Positions 8,792 through 18,004 of a stretch of 64,000 nucleotides of DNA are shown one piece after another. Position numbers and translations under genes: made by a program. Below the pieces are notes generated by a model that saw only the letters and a program-made list of their open reading frames with translations, searched no databases and had not been told where the DNA came from. The DNA comes from Gordonibacter sp034932485 (GTDB taxonomy: Bacteria > Actinomycetota > Coriobacteriia > Coriobacteriales > Eggerthellaceae), in contig JAYFOQ010000002.1 in NCBI GenBank assembly GCA_034932485.1, forward strand, positions 124,001 through 188,000. The letters run 5' to 3'. Within the stretch, counting starts at the first letter, position 1. Every line of letters starts with the position of its first letter.

Positions 8792-9526
8792 CTATGCAGC
8801 AACCAGAGCATCCAACAATTCTGCTGCAGCACAGAAAAAGGGTTCGCGCGATTCAACGCGCACTTGTTCGGCAAAATCAGGAATCCAAATGCGAGCATGC
8901 TCTTCCAAGAACAGACCGTAGGCCACACTCGGAGAACCACCAGGAAGTTCCTCGGACTGCGGAGCGTTCTCGGGAGCAGGCGCGCCCGCAGCCTGTATAG
9001 CAAGATGCATGAGTAGTTCGCATTCGGTAGACACATGATCAAGTGGCTCGTTAGTGCCCTCAGGACGGCCCAACCCGCAGGACTTCATAAAGCGCTCTAC
9101 CTGCATCGAATGAGGATTCACGAACAAGAGTGCCTGCACGCCATCGGCTGCAGCACGGTGAACTCCCTCATAAGGGCTGACCACCGGCTCAGGCGCACCT
9201 ACGAACAAGCGAGTGGCCTCAGCGCGCAGCGCATGGAGGACGGCAGAGACATCGGGGGTGTCGGACGAACCGGCAGCTTCGGTCTCTTCGCCAGAAGTCG
9301 TGCGAGGGTGCCCATCGACACCGGCAAGATCGCTGCCGAAGCCTTCAGGGAGGGAGACGCCTAACACAGCAGCAATCTCACGAGCCGCCTCAACCCACTC
9401 CCCCGAAACAACCGCATCTACCAGCACAGCATCGGGATAGCGAAACGACAGAGCCAACAACTCCCACGCCGCCGTACGAGCGGGCCAAATCTGCGCATCA
9501 ATCTTCAGTTCTTCCGTCATCCCCAT
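8792..9526 (-). CDS. TorD/DmsD-like redox enzyme chaperone
   Basis: This is an all-helical protein of about 244 residues of the TorD/NarJ/DmsD family. Such cytosolic chaperones bind the Tat signal of a molybdoenzyme and hold it for cofactor insertion. Signs are the N-terminal RTAAWELLALSFRYPD, the motif EPVVSPYEGVHR near the middle, the EPLDHVSTECELLMHLA stretch that fits the family's conserved E-(P)-D-H-x3-E-L-x-F/M-M pattern, and HARIWIPDFAEQV near the end. It is the last gene of the second operon. It overlaps the cytochrome gene by about 28 nt. The start is at 9526 or 9520, since both have GAGAGG/GAGG sites at suitable distances. The client is presumably the catalytic subunit at 12330-14861. 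Confidence 0.88.
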   Translation of the reverse strand: MGMTEELKIDAQIWPARTAAWELLALSFRYPDAVLVDAVVSGEWVEAAREIAAVLGVSLPEGFGSDLAGVDGHPRTTSGEETEAAGSSDTPDVSAVLHALRAEATRLFVGAPEPVVSPYEGVHRAAADGVQALLFVNPHSMQVERFMKSCGLGRPEGTNEPLDHVSTECELLMHLAIQAAGAPAPENAPQSEELPGGSPSVAYGLFLEEHARIWIPDFAEQVRVESREPFFCAAAELLDALVAA

Positions 9527-9962
9527 TACCTCTACCTCTCTTGAAAAAATGCAGAATCCACTTTCCATGCGCAACCACATGAACCAACAACAAAGCTAGC
9601 AGTGCTTTCGCCGAAAACGCATGTAACGGACCCCAGAAATAATATCCGTCCGCATAATACCCGAATGTAGGCAATACCGCCCCCGACACTAGCAGCCCCG
9701 ACACGATGCACACCATGAGCGCAATAACTACAACCACATCCACCACAAGGTTCCCGGTGCGCGCCCAAGAAGGACTGCGCATCGCCGTGCGCATCGTATC
9801 CGCAACCCAATCGACATGAACAGCTGTGTGTACGAGGAACACGACCAGCACACCCAAACCGAGCCACTCGTGAAGGCCGATTCCCGTGATTGAGGGGTTT
9901 GCCACAATGGCATAGACGATCAGAGCAACAACATCAATTACAAGATTCTTTTTGGCATCCAC
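9498..9962 (-). CDS. b-type cytochrome membrane subunit (DUF4405-like)
   Basis: This is a four-helix membrane protein of about 154 residues. I start at the GTG at 9960-9962, which has AGGAGG 7 nt upstream; a longer frame to 10112 would read back through the previous gene. Histidines suited to haem b ligation are H31, H45, H49, H114, H128 and H132, spread over helices 1-2 and 3-4. It is encoded directly after the CX4CX4CH protein and before the TorD-like chaperone. I infer an electron carrier between the NrfD/quinone unit and the small Cys/His protein. A matching gene starts at the left edge of the window. Confidence 0.8.
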   Translation of the reverse strand: MDAKKNLVIDVVALIVYAIVANPSITGIGLHEWLGLGVLVVFLVHTAVHVDWVADTMRTAMRSPSWARTGNLVVDVVVVIALMVCIVSGLLVSGAVLPTFGYYADGYYFWGPLHAFSAKALLALLLVHVVAHGKWILHFFKRGRGNGDDGRTED

Positions 9963-9973
9963 GACAAACCCTC

Positions 9974-10330
9974 CTAAAGCTTCCGCACCAGCAGCACGAG
10001 GCCCACAACCAGCGCCACAGGCGCGAGTACCCAGAGGTTTAGGCTGGCGTCGCTTGCCTGGTAGTAGCGGGTGGTTAGCGTGTCCCAAGCATGGCATTCC
10101 AAGGATGCACACGTCGCCTTCGGGCAGATCATCTCGTGCACGCCGTCAGGCTCGGGTACGTCGTCGAACCCGTGGCATTCGCCGGAAGCGCACCCGACGG
10201 CTGGACAGGACGAGTTAGACGCGATAGTCTGGGGCAAAGCTACCGAGGAGTCGGCGACCGACCCTGCCGCAAACACGCAGGCACCCACGATCAGAAACAC
10301 AACGATTGTCAGCAACATCTTTCTCAGCAT
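9974..10330 (-). CDS. Small membrane protein with two CX4CX4CH motifs (copy 2)
   Basis: From the ATG at 10330 (AAGGATG site upstream) this is 118 residues, exactly the length of copy 1. Motifs sit at the same positions: C42-x4-C47-x4-C52-H53 and C69-x4-C74-x4-C79-H80. Both copies keep HEMICP before the second motif and end in a membrane helix followed by VRKL. Conservation of every Cys/His between diverged copies argues that they bind a cofactor (haem c through CX4CH, or a metal). A longer in-frame ORF to 10432 has no better start. The gene is 11 nt upstream of the cytochrome b gene. Confidence 0.82.
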   Translation of the reverse strand: MLRKMLLTIVVFLIVGACVFAAGSVADSSVALPQTIASNSSCPAVGCASGECHGFDDVPEPDGVHEMICPKATCASLECHAWDTLTTRYYQASDASLNLWVLAPVALVVGLVLLVRKL

Positions 10331-10449
10331 AAGAACATCCTTTTGCCAGGCAGAGAGTGTCCGCACTCCGTCAAACGAATACGGACACCCTACAAAGGAG
10401 CAAGCCGAGGCCGGGAGGAAGCTACCCGACACGCTCCAAACGAGGAAAG

Positions 10450-11676
10450 CTAGTGCGACTTGTTCGTCGGCTTCAGCGGCAGGTACTTCAGGCCCACCAG
10501 CATCATGAGTGCGCCGAGACCGAACATGCCAATTACCAGACCAAACTCAAGGGATGTCGGCCAGTAGACCATGCCTTGGAAAGCACCTGCCATACCATCT
10601 GACCAGTTTGTCACCGTATAGGGCGTCATGGGACCAGCATAGTCGAGGTTCGGAATTTGGAAACCACCCACCAGCAGCTGCACGCGCTTACAGAAAATGC
10701 CAACGATAGCCAACAGACTGGCGATCACGATCAGCGGGTTCGTGCGCAGCTTAGGAGCAAAGCAGATGACTGCGGCCACAGCGCACCCGATGATTTCCAC
10801 CCAGAAGAAGGGAGCGAGAGAACCCGTCGTCAACATGGCCACCACTTCCGCCCCACTGCCACCGGGAAAGGCAGAGGTAAGCAGATCGCAGCCGAAGAAG
10901 TACAAGTCAACCAAGATGAACGCGCCCAACATCTTGGTAAGTTTCACGATATGGGACTGATCCAGCTCCATGTAACCCACCTTGCGCAGCGCGATAACCA
11001 CCACGAGAACAAGGGCTACGCCGCATACGAGCGCCGACGACACAAACCAAGGGGCCAGAAGAGCCGTGTGCCAGAACTCATGTGCCTGTTGAAGGCCAAA
11101 GATCCACGCGGTCACGGAGTGCACAAGCACCGCACACACAAGGGCAATCACACTGATCGCGCGCAGTGCCACATCTGACACTTTGCCTGCTTCCGCACGA
11201 AGCGTTGCCCACAAGTACACGATCGACAAGATCAGATAGGTGCCCAATACGACGATATCCCACATGAGCGGCGAACCTAAGTTCGAGTAAACGAACAGTT
11301 CCCACAGACGAAGGGGCTGGCCAAGGTCGACGACCACGAAGCCAATGGCGAGCACGGTACAGCAGATAGACGACCACACTGCCACTTTTGAGATACCGCC
11401 GAAGCCCTTCATACCAAAGGCACGCGGCACCGAGCTGATAATGAGACCGCCAGCCGACAGACCCACAAGGAACATGAAGCAGGTGATGTAGAGGCCCCAC
11501 GAGTCCATGTTACGCATGCCGGTCTGCACGAGGCCACCGGTAAGCTGCATAACCCAGAGGGCGATTCCCGCGATAGTTACTACGGCAGCTACAACGATGC
11601 CGACATTTAAGCCTTTTCCGCCAAATTTGGCAGCAGGAGCCTGAGGCGACTGTGTCGCCTGAGTGTTTTCAGACAT
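10450..11676 (-). CDS. NrfD/PsrC-family membrane subunit of respiratory complex 2
   Basis: This 408-residue polytopic protein is paralogous along its whole length to 482-1708. It has the same soluble N-terminus (APAAKFGGKGLNV in both) and the same C-terminus (KYLPLKPT). It is expected to anchor the ferredoxin and catalytic subunits and to exchange electrons with menaquinone. The base composition here is visibly more GC-rich than that of the catalytic gene of the same operon. Confidence 0.93.
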   Translation of the reverse strand: MSENTQATQSPQAPAAKFGGKGLNVGIVVAAVVTIAGIALWVMQLTGGLVQTGMRNMDSWGLYITCFMFLVGLSAGGLIISSVPRAFGMKGFGGISKVAVWSSICCTVLAIGFVVVDLGQPLRLWELFVYSNLGSPLMWDIVVLGTYLILSIVYLWATLRAEAGKVSDVALRAISVIALVCAVLVHSVTAWIFGLQQAHEFWHTALLAPWFVSSALVCGVALVLVVVIALRKVGYMELDQSHIVKLTKMLGAFILVDLYFFGCDLLTSAFPGGSGAEVVAMLTTGSLAPFFWVEIIGCAVAAVICFAPKLRTNPLIVIASLLAIVGIFCKRVQLLVGGFQIPNLDYAGPMTPYTVTNWSDGMAGAFQGMVYWPTSLEFGLVIGMFGLGALMMLVGLKYLPLKPTNKSH

Positions 11677-11694
11677 GATTATTTCCTTTCTGCC

Positions 11695-12324
11695 CTAGAC
11701 GAGGTAGTAGACGGACGGATTTGTGTCGCGATCGGGGAGGAGCTGCTCGCTGCTACGGCTACTCAAACGCTGAGAAACAACTGATTCTGGATCATTCATA
11801 TCCCCAAAAATTCTTGCCCGCGCGGAGCACGCTTCCACACAGGCCGGTGCCAACCCCTTGGCAAGGCGATGCCAGCACAACGTGCACTTCTCTACCGTAT
11901 GCTTTTGGTGCACTGGAACGTCTTGATCCCCTACAGGAAAGTCCAGATGATGCTTTGGCTCTTCCCAGTTGAAGGACCTCACGCCCGTATAAGGGCAGGC
12001 CGACATACACATACGACATCCAATGCACTTATCGTAGTCTTGACGCACGACCCCCGTCTCCGGATCCTTATACGTAGCACCCACAGGACACACCTTGACA
12101 CAGGCTGGATTCTCGCAATGCTGACAAGAAAGGGTGATGTTATACATCTCTACCTTTGGATATGTTCCCTTCGGAGCATCCATGTGGGCACCGCCAACGG
12201 TTAAAACCCTATTCCACCAAATACTATTAGGAAGATTATTTTCGATTTTGCATGCCATTGCGCAGGAGTTGCATGCAATGCAGCGCTTGGTATCCACCAG
12301 TAAACCTAGTCTTTGATTTGACAT
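11695..12324 (-). CDS. Four-cluster ferredoxin subunit of respiratory complex 2
   Basis: This subunit has about 209 residues from the ATG at 12324, which follows GGAGGTAGGATCC; the frame continues upstream only into the catalytic gene. Sixteen Cys lie in CIACNSCAMAC, CQHCENPACVKVC, CIGCRMCMSACP and CTLC with a later CVEAC, giving four [4Fe-4S] clusters. It is paralogous to 1723-2346, and the gap to the catalytic gene's stop is only 5 nt. Confidence 0.95.
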   Translation of the reverse strand: MSNQRLGLLVDTKRCIACNSCAMACKIENNLPNSIWWNRVLTVGGAHMDAPKGTYPKVEMYNITLSCQHCENPACVKVCPVGATYKDPETGVVRQDYDKCIGCRMCMSACPYTGVRSFNWEEPKHHLDFPVGDQDVPVHQKHTVEKCTLCWHRLAKGLAPACVEACSARARIFGDMNDPESVVSQRLSSRSSEQLLPDRDTNPSVYYLV

Positions 12325-12329
12325 GGATC

Positions 12330-14861
12330 CTACCTCCCATTCCAAGTACGCACTTCAACTAAGTTGTCGAAATAACTTTCATTGACACCGACCGGATCAT
12401 ATTCGGATGTCAGCAACTCAGACCAACAGCCAGCCTTAAACTGATCTTGTTGCCAGCTTTTTGGATACACCATGCACCCCGGACGGATCGCGTCATTAAG
12501 CACCGCTTTCGCAACACAGTGTCCGCGGTCATTATATGTTTCAACATAATTCCCATCCTCTATTCCTCGCGCTTGCGCGTCAGCAGGATTCATCTTGATG
12601 GTAGGCTCCGGGTCGAGCTCTCTCAAATACTGGTTGTCATACCACATTGAGTGAACACGGAATCGAGGGCGCTCGCTCAGCAGAATAAGCTTGTATTTAT
12701 CCCACTGGGAACTACCCTTATGCGCCTCCGTCGGAGGGAAGTAGCGAGGAAGCCTCTCGCGCTCAACATCAAATTCTTGACCCATATCAAATTGAACCGT
12801 TGGGTTTTCAACATAAAACTCCATCCGTCCAGAATTCGTCTTGAACTTGGCACCCTCCCAAGGAATCCAAGGCTTGTTCGGATACCAATACATATCCTCA
12901 TTCTTCTTTACATTTTCCCAGCTGATACCCAGTTTTTCTAGTGCTGGAGTATCTATGACCTGAGACATATATTCATCGTTGGATAAGGCAAGCAAATCGG
13001 GATAACCCATTTTCTCCGCAAAAAGACGGAGGATATCGAGGTCGGACTTCGACTCGAACAAAGGATCAATAGCCTTTTCGCTATGAATGAAACATTGCGT
13101 CGCAGAGATCGCCAAAACGTCTTCTTGTTCAAACCAGTGCGCCGCAGGGAGAACAATATCTGCATATTTCACCGTGTCGGAAAAGGCGTAATCTGCAACA
13201 ACAAAAAAGTCAAGATTTCCTACAATATCGGACAAATACTCGTTGGTGTTAACCTGATTGCAAATCGGATTTCCCGAATAAACGTAGAGTGATTTAATGG
13301 GATAGTTTTCACCTTTGTATTTTCCGGTTCGCATTATTTCAGGTAAAAATAATGCTGATATCATGGGGTATTTCGCCGCCGTCATTCCCTTCACCAGGGG
13401 ATTAATACCCCAGCAAGCCTTAAAGTCCCCAACACCCGTTCCTGCCCCAGAGTATCCGATCTGTCCTGTCAAGGCTGCCATGGTAATGTTTGCGTGTCCC
13501 GCATGAACGCCATTTGTATAAGAGTTCGAACCCCAGCCCAAACGATGAATACAAGGACCGTCAACCGCAATGTGCGCAAGCTCGACAATCAATTCAGCAG
13601 GTACGTCACAAATCTTCGATGCCTCTTCTGGCGCGTAATCCATAATATCCTCGACGAGCAAATCATAGGCCGTTCGACAACTAATACCCTCAAAGGAATA
13701 AGTACCTGTCAACTGAGGATCCTCTGCATCTTCTACCCCAACAACGTTACCATGGGCATCAAGTGCCGCAGGATGGTCGATAGTTTGTTTTAGCGTGCTG
13801 CTCTGTCCAACTGCCGCACCCTTATTTGCACTCGACGCTGAGGATATCTGCTCGCGATTTACTTCTATGACCTGGGGCGAAACCCCTAGGTCGCTCAACC
13901 GTAAAAACTTTCCGTTGTCGCTGCGCACCAAAAACGGAGCACAGGTGTGCTGCTTCAAAAAAGACTCGTTAACCAAATTCTCAGTTACCATAACGTACAT
14001 CATCGAAAGAGCCAAAGAAGCATCCGTTGCCGGCTGAATAGGCACCCATTTATCTGCTTTTGCCGCCAATTGAGTAAGCACCGGATCGATAACAACAAGC
14101 TTGGTTCCCGACTCCTGAGCATCCGCAATGAAATGCCAGTCGTGCATTTGAGCATCGGTGATATTTGCGCCCCACACAAACAGGGTTTTAGCGTTCTTGA
14201 AATCTGAGGGATCGTTGAGAACCCAGTCCCCAAGATTGCCAACAACTCGATTTATCCCCCGCGTGTTAGCTTGGTCTCGTGCAATTTTTATTTGCGTAGA
14301 GTTGATTTTGTTGAAAAAAACGTTAAACATGGGCGAGGCAACGCCATTAATCGTCCCCATATTCCCCGATCCACGCGTATAGGCAATAGCTTGATCTCCA
14401 TATTGCTCTCTGATTTCTTGCCAACGGCGAGCAATTTCTGACACCGCTTCATCCCAACTCATTCGCTCCCACTCACCAGAGCCACGTTCTCCGACGCGCC
14501 TCATAGGATATTGAATCCTGTTTGGTCCGTATACGTTGTAGGGATGACTGAGGCCGCGAAGGCAAATGCGATCTATCTCACCGTGGGGAAACGAATTGAA
14601 GGCGCGCTTCGATGTTTTTACAATCCTGTCATCAACTACGTGAACATTTAGCTTGCAGGTTCCCGAGCAATTCCCTCGACAGACAGCACAGTAAAGATGC
14701 TCGTTCGATCCTACCCGCTGACCCTGGTCAAAGGTCGCAGCCTCTGCTAGATTCGTCAATGCCGACGCACCCATAACCGTTGCAGCAGCGCCAACCACCC
14801 CTGTCGTCTTGAGAAAATTTCTACGCGTGAGCCCGCCTTGCGAGCCGTTCGTACCTGACAT
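12330..14861 (-). CDS. Tat-exported molybdopterin oxidoreductase, catalytic subunit of complex 2
   Basis: This 843-residue DMSO-reductase-family protein carries a Tat signal (LTRRNFLKTTG, residues 11-21). Cys ligands are C58/C61, C65, C69 and C100. The start has a strong GAGGAGGAGAA site. The Mo-ligand stretch differs from complex 1: an alignment to my recollection of DmsA puts the sequence RDQANTR (D196, Q197, A198, N199) where the serine would be. The ligand may therefore be Asp or another residue; this is tentative. The gene is more AT-rich than the NrfD, cytochrome and chaperone genes of the same operon. The substrate is unknown. Confidence 0.92.
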   Translation of the reverse strand: MSGTNGSQGGLTRRNFLKTTGVVGAAATVMGASALTNLAEAATFDQGQRVGSNEHLYCAVCRGNCSGTCKLNVHVVDDRIVKTSKRAFNSFPHGEIDRICLRGLSHPYNVYGPNRIQYPMRRVGERGSGEWERMSWDEAVSEIARRWQEIREQYGDQAIAYTRGSGNMGTINGVASPMFNVFFNKINSTQIKIARDQANTRGINRVVGNLGDWVLNDPSDFKNAKTLFVWGANITDAQMHDWHFIADAQESGTKLVVIDPVLTQLAAKADKWVPIQPATDASLALSMMYVMVTENLVNESFLKQHTCAPFLVRSDNGKFLRLSDLGVSPQVIEVNREQISSASSANKGAAVGQSSTLKQTIDHPAALDAHGNVVGVEDAEDPQLTGTYSFEGISCRTAYDLLVEDIMDYAPEEASKICDVPAELIVELAHIAVDGPCIHRLGWGSNSYTNGVHAGHANITMAALTGQIGYSGAGTGVGDFKACWGINPLVKGMTAAKYPMISALFLPEIMRTGKYKGENYPIKSLYVYSGNPICNQVNTNEYLSDIVGNLDFFVVADYAFSDTVKYADIVLPAAHWFEQEDVLAISATQCFIHSEKAIDPLFESKSDLDILRLFAEKMGYPDLLALSNDEYMSQVIDTPALEKLGISWENVKKNEDMYWYPNKPWIPWEGAKFKTNSGRMEFYVENPTVQFDMGQEFDVERERLPRYFPPTEAHKGSSQWDKYKLILLSERPRFRVHSMWYDNQYLRELDPEPTIKMNPADAQARGIEDGNYVETYNDRGHCVAKAVLNDAIRPGCMVYPKSWQQDQFKAGCWSELLTSEYDPVGVNESYFDNLVEVRTWNGR

Positions 14862-15008
14862 TTCTCCTCCTCAAAGATTCGTCAGGATATCCCCTTCGTT
14901 CTTGCGGGATGACCACGCTAAACCGCCGATCGCCATCCACAAACGCCATCCTACAGGATATCCCCCATTACGTACCTGAAAAGAATTGGCCAAATCCTTG
15001 CAACTGTC

Positions 15009-15048
15009 ACATTATCACAATGACTTGCGACAATCAAACTATTTGATT
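15009..15048 (-). promoter_or_regulatory. Candidate promoter and operator of complex 2 operon
   Basis: On the minus strand TTGATT (15032-15037) is followed 17 bp later by TAATGT (15009-15014), a plausible sigma-70-type promoter about 150 bp upstream of the catalytic gene. The -35 element lies inside a perfect inverted repeat, AATCAAA-CTA-TTTGATT (15032-15048), suited to a dimeric regulator. Confidence 0.45.
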
Positions 15049-15142
15049 AGATTACTTTGAGGATAGCGTTCTATATCAGACTTTACGCCCCCGCCCTAAA
15101 CAACGCCGATGCATATTTCACTAGGTAAACGAAGCTCCATTC

Positions 15143-16295
15143 TTAGGACATCACACGCAGGCGAGGTTGTGTATCACGGCAAATTCGCTCACCGAGCATC
15201 GGAGCTTCTTTGAAGCCTAAATCATTTACAATTTGGGCTGCTGCCTCAAAAGCGACTTCGAGGCCCCGCCTCAATTCCTCCCAAATCTCGTACACACTAT
15301 CTAGCGGCTGCCGGAAGCATTTTCCAACATCCGCTACGTCGTCTCTGCTAGACGAGCGCATAAGCCAAGGAGATTTAACGTCCCACGCTCAGAGAGGCAT
15401 ACTCACCCAAGCATAAGCCTATCAACCTGCTTGTTCGCAAACCGCATAAGACGCTGGAGCTTGTTCGAACTCACGGAAAACACCTCTTCAGTCTCACCAA
15501 CAATATCTTTCAAATACTCGCAAACCCCCTGCGCAATTTCCTCAAAAGCTGCTTGCACCAGAGCTTTATCGTGGCCGAGTTCTTGCGCCAAGAGAAGAAA
15601 ATCGCTATAGACAACATCATCCACTTTGTTCGCCGATCCAATTCTCATTGCCATGCGACGATCGAGACCCTCATACACCACCGTAGAAACCAAATCGTAG
15701 AACGGCGCAAGCGAGCAATGCGCCCAATCGTTGGTCTTGAGCAAGGAATAGTTCTTCAGGTGGGCATCGCAATTCCCGATCACTACATTGAATATCAACG
15801 CTTTCACCAGCGCCGATGAATCGCCAACTGGATCACTTGAACGACGAAAAAGAATATCCCGCACCTGTTTTGCGTAGCTTTGTCCGGAAGTCTCATATTT
15901 TTGGTTCGGCAACTTACCCAGTGCCTGGCAAAAATCTTCCTGGTGTTTCCTTCGCACCGCAAGATACACACCTTCGCCACATGACGTATCTTCAATTTCA
16001 CGGTCAAAGCGCTCGATCACCAAAGCAGGCGCATCATTTGCAGGTACGACGTACTACGCATTTCTAATGCTCTTGACACTGCAGCGAGAGCCTCGCCTTC
16101 AGGCAATAGGTTACTGGAAAAGGCTCGCGTTTGCCGCGCAGGATAAGGCTCTAGACGCACAGGAAGGGCAATCGACAAATCGGAATCTGGGTGCTCTTCA
16201 ACAAAATCGGCAGCGTAAGAAAACTGCTCCTCTTTCCGCGGAACAGTTTCCACTATGCCAACGAGGCAGAACACCCCTTCTATTTCCCGTGACCA
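15143..16295 (-). pseudogene. Decayed hipA-like toxin kinase locus
   Basis: Fragments of HipA-family kinase are present but not in one frame. At 16017-16274 is an N-terminal piece with SSNLLPEGEAL. It runs out of frame into 15403-16023, a C-terminal kinase piece with VIERFDRE, NCDAHLKNYSLL and LAPFYDLVS. The N-lobe of the kinase between them (roughly 150 residues in the family) is missing, as expected of an internal deletion. Past the stop at 15403, the frame LGEYASLSVG and, after another shift, DVKSPWLMRSS to about 15143 looks like a further HipA C-terminal fragment. No HipB antitoxin gene is visible. A short functional product is unlikely. Confidence 0.7.
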
Positions 16296-16437
16296 ATAGC
16301 CTCATTAAGGGACGCCTGTTCCCATTCGGCACTCTATCGGAATACGTGCACCAAATTTTCCCAAACGGAACAATTCAAGAGAGAAGGTGCTTGCTAGCTC
16401 AAATGGCGGCAAGTGATTAGCGCCGCTCAAGTGTCAT

Positions 16438-16917
16438 TTACACCCCAGCCCTAAAGCGCTTGTGCTCGATTCTGCTGCGCACCATCGACAAAATCGCGTC
16501 GTCACTCATGCCTGCGTTCGCACCAGCACGGATCATTTCGTCGGCCAATGCGGTCACCGTTTCGTCGATAGCGGGAATCATCTTGGCGTCGATTTCGGCC
16601 ACGAACGTCCCTCTGCCCTTGCGCGTAGAGATGTAGCCCTCACGCTCCAAATCCATGTAAGCGCGGTTCACCGTGTTGTAGCTAATGTCCAGGTCAACCG
16701 CCAACGCACGCACCGTGGGCAGCCGGTCTCCAGCAGAATATTCGCCAGATGCGATAAGATACGAAAGCCGGTTCTTCACCTGCATCCACACGGGCAGGCC
16801 GTTGTCGTAGTCGATCTCGAGCGACTCGATGCCGCCCAGGGAAGACCCGTCGAGCAGCTTATCCCAGTCGTTGTCGGTGTGCTCGTCCATGGAGATAACC
16901 TTTTTCTCGTTCCTCAT
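16438..16917 (-). CDS. GntR regulator, YtrA subfamily, module B
   Basis: This 159-residue regulator has an N-terminal extension of about 35 residues (acidic, LDGSSLGGIESLEIDYD), then a GntR winged helix (LPVWMQVKNRLSYLIASG, LPTVRALAVDLDISYNTV, GRGTFVA) and a short helical tail. As in the other modules there is no ligand domain. It lies 4 nt downstream of the slipin gene, so in this module it is the last gene instead of the middle one. Confidence 0.92.
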   Translation of the reverse strand: MRNEKKVISMDEHTDNDWDKLLDGSSLGGIESLEIDYDNGLPVWMQVKNRLSYLIASGEYSAGDRLPTVRALAVDLDISYNTVNRAYMDLEREGYISTRKGRGTFVAEIDAKMIPAIDETVTALADEMIRAGANAGMSDDAILSMVRSRIEHKRFRAGV

Positions 16918-16921
16918 CTTG

Positions 16922-17908
16922 CTAACCCTTCAATCCATCAAGCACTTTGTCTATCACCGAATTACCGGAACCGCCCGAGCCTCTATCGCCCCCCGAAAGC
17001 GAGCTTGGCAGCGTTACTACGGCACTCTTCGACTGCTTCACCGTATCGTACTGCAAAAGCAGCGTGCGCAGGCGCAGCGCCGCCTCCGGGTCTCCGTACA
17101 CTCCTGCCGCCTCTTGCAGCATCTCGGCGATGTCCGTCTCGGCGCTCACCACTGCCATACGGGCGTTCTTTTCGCGATCTGCCTGGGCTTCCAGCGACAT
17201 GACACTTTGCAGCTCATCGGGAAGCACAATGTCACGCACCTTCACCGAGATAATATCCACACCCCAGCTGGCAGCCTCCTTCTCGATATCTTCCTTTATC
17301 TCAATGTCTAGCTGGTCGCGACGCAACGCCACCTCAGCCACCGTAGAACGACCGACCGCCTCGCGCAAGGCAGTCTGCGCCAGGAACGACACGGCAGCAT
17401 AGTAGTCTTCCACCTCGGTGCATGCCTTCTCCGCATCCCACACCACCCAGAACAACACGGCGTCAATGTTTACCGGCACCAGATCGGCGGTGAGCGTTTT
17501 CTCGGCAAAGAACGGTGTGGCGATAGTGCGCTGGTCAACGCGGATGGTGCCATGCTCCAAAATAGGAATGGTAAAGTAGAGGCCCGGCCCCACTACGCGG
17601 TTGAGTTTTCCAAGACGCAGTACGACCACCTTCTCCCAGCTGAGTGCTATATGTGTCGACGACAACACCAGCGCCGCCACGACAAGCATAACAACAACGG
17701 CCTCAATGCCGAGGGAACCTGTCGCAAGAGAGAACGCTGCCAACACGATTGCGCAGGTAAGCAGAAACACCGCAATGCTGAAGATGACCGCACCGTTACG
17801 GGACGATTTGCGCGGCACGTAGGAGGTTGCCGCCCGCATCTCGGCTTCCTTGTCGCGGAAATCGTAGGGCGCGTCTTTCAGTGCGCGATTGGCTTTGCGT
17901 CGTCCCAT
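16922..17908 (-). CDS. SPFH/slipin membrane protein, module B
   Basis: This slipin has about 328 residues from the ATG at 17908, after GAAAGGCTCGG; a TTG at 17959 is an alternative start. The N-terminus MGRRKANRALK parallels that of module A (MNRGNREAKRAA). A hydrophobic hairpin at about 40-85 precedes the SPFH core (VVLRLGKLNRVVGPGLYFTI; STVAEVALRRDQLD). The helical region and a Gly/Ser-rich tail follow. It is co-transcribed with an upstream orphan NrfD-like gene and the downstream repressor gene. Confidence 0.88.
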   Translation of the reverse strand: MGRRKANRALKDAPYDFRDKEAEMRAATSYVPRKSSRNGAVIFSIAVFLLTCAIVLAAFSLATGSLGIEAVVVMLVVAALVLSSTHIALSWEKVVVLRLGKLNRVVGPGLYFTIPILEHGTIRVDQRTIATPFFAEKTLTADLVPVNIDAVLFWVVWDAEKACTEVEDYYAAVSFLAQTALREAVGRSTVAEVALRRDQLDIEIKEDIEKEAASWGVDIISVKVRDIVLPDELQSVMSLEAQADREKNARMAVVSAETDIAEMLQEAAGVYGDPEAALRLRTLLLQYDTVKQSKSAVVTLPSSLSGGDRGSGGSGNSVIDKVLDGLKG

Positions 17909-18004
17909 ATTCCGAGCCTTTCTCCGATCGGGTCCCTCGACCTCCACCGCATCCTTCAATTCACCTTACCGACGCACGCGTTAGCAAAACTCATCCAACC
18001 TGGC

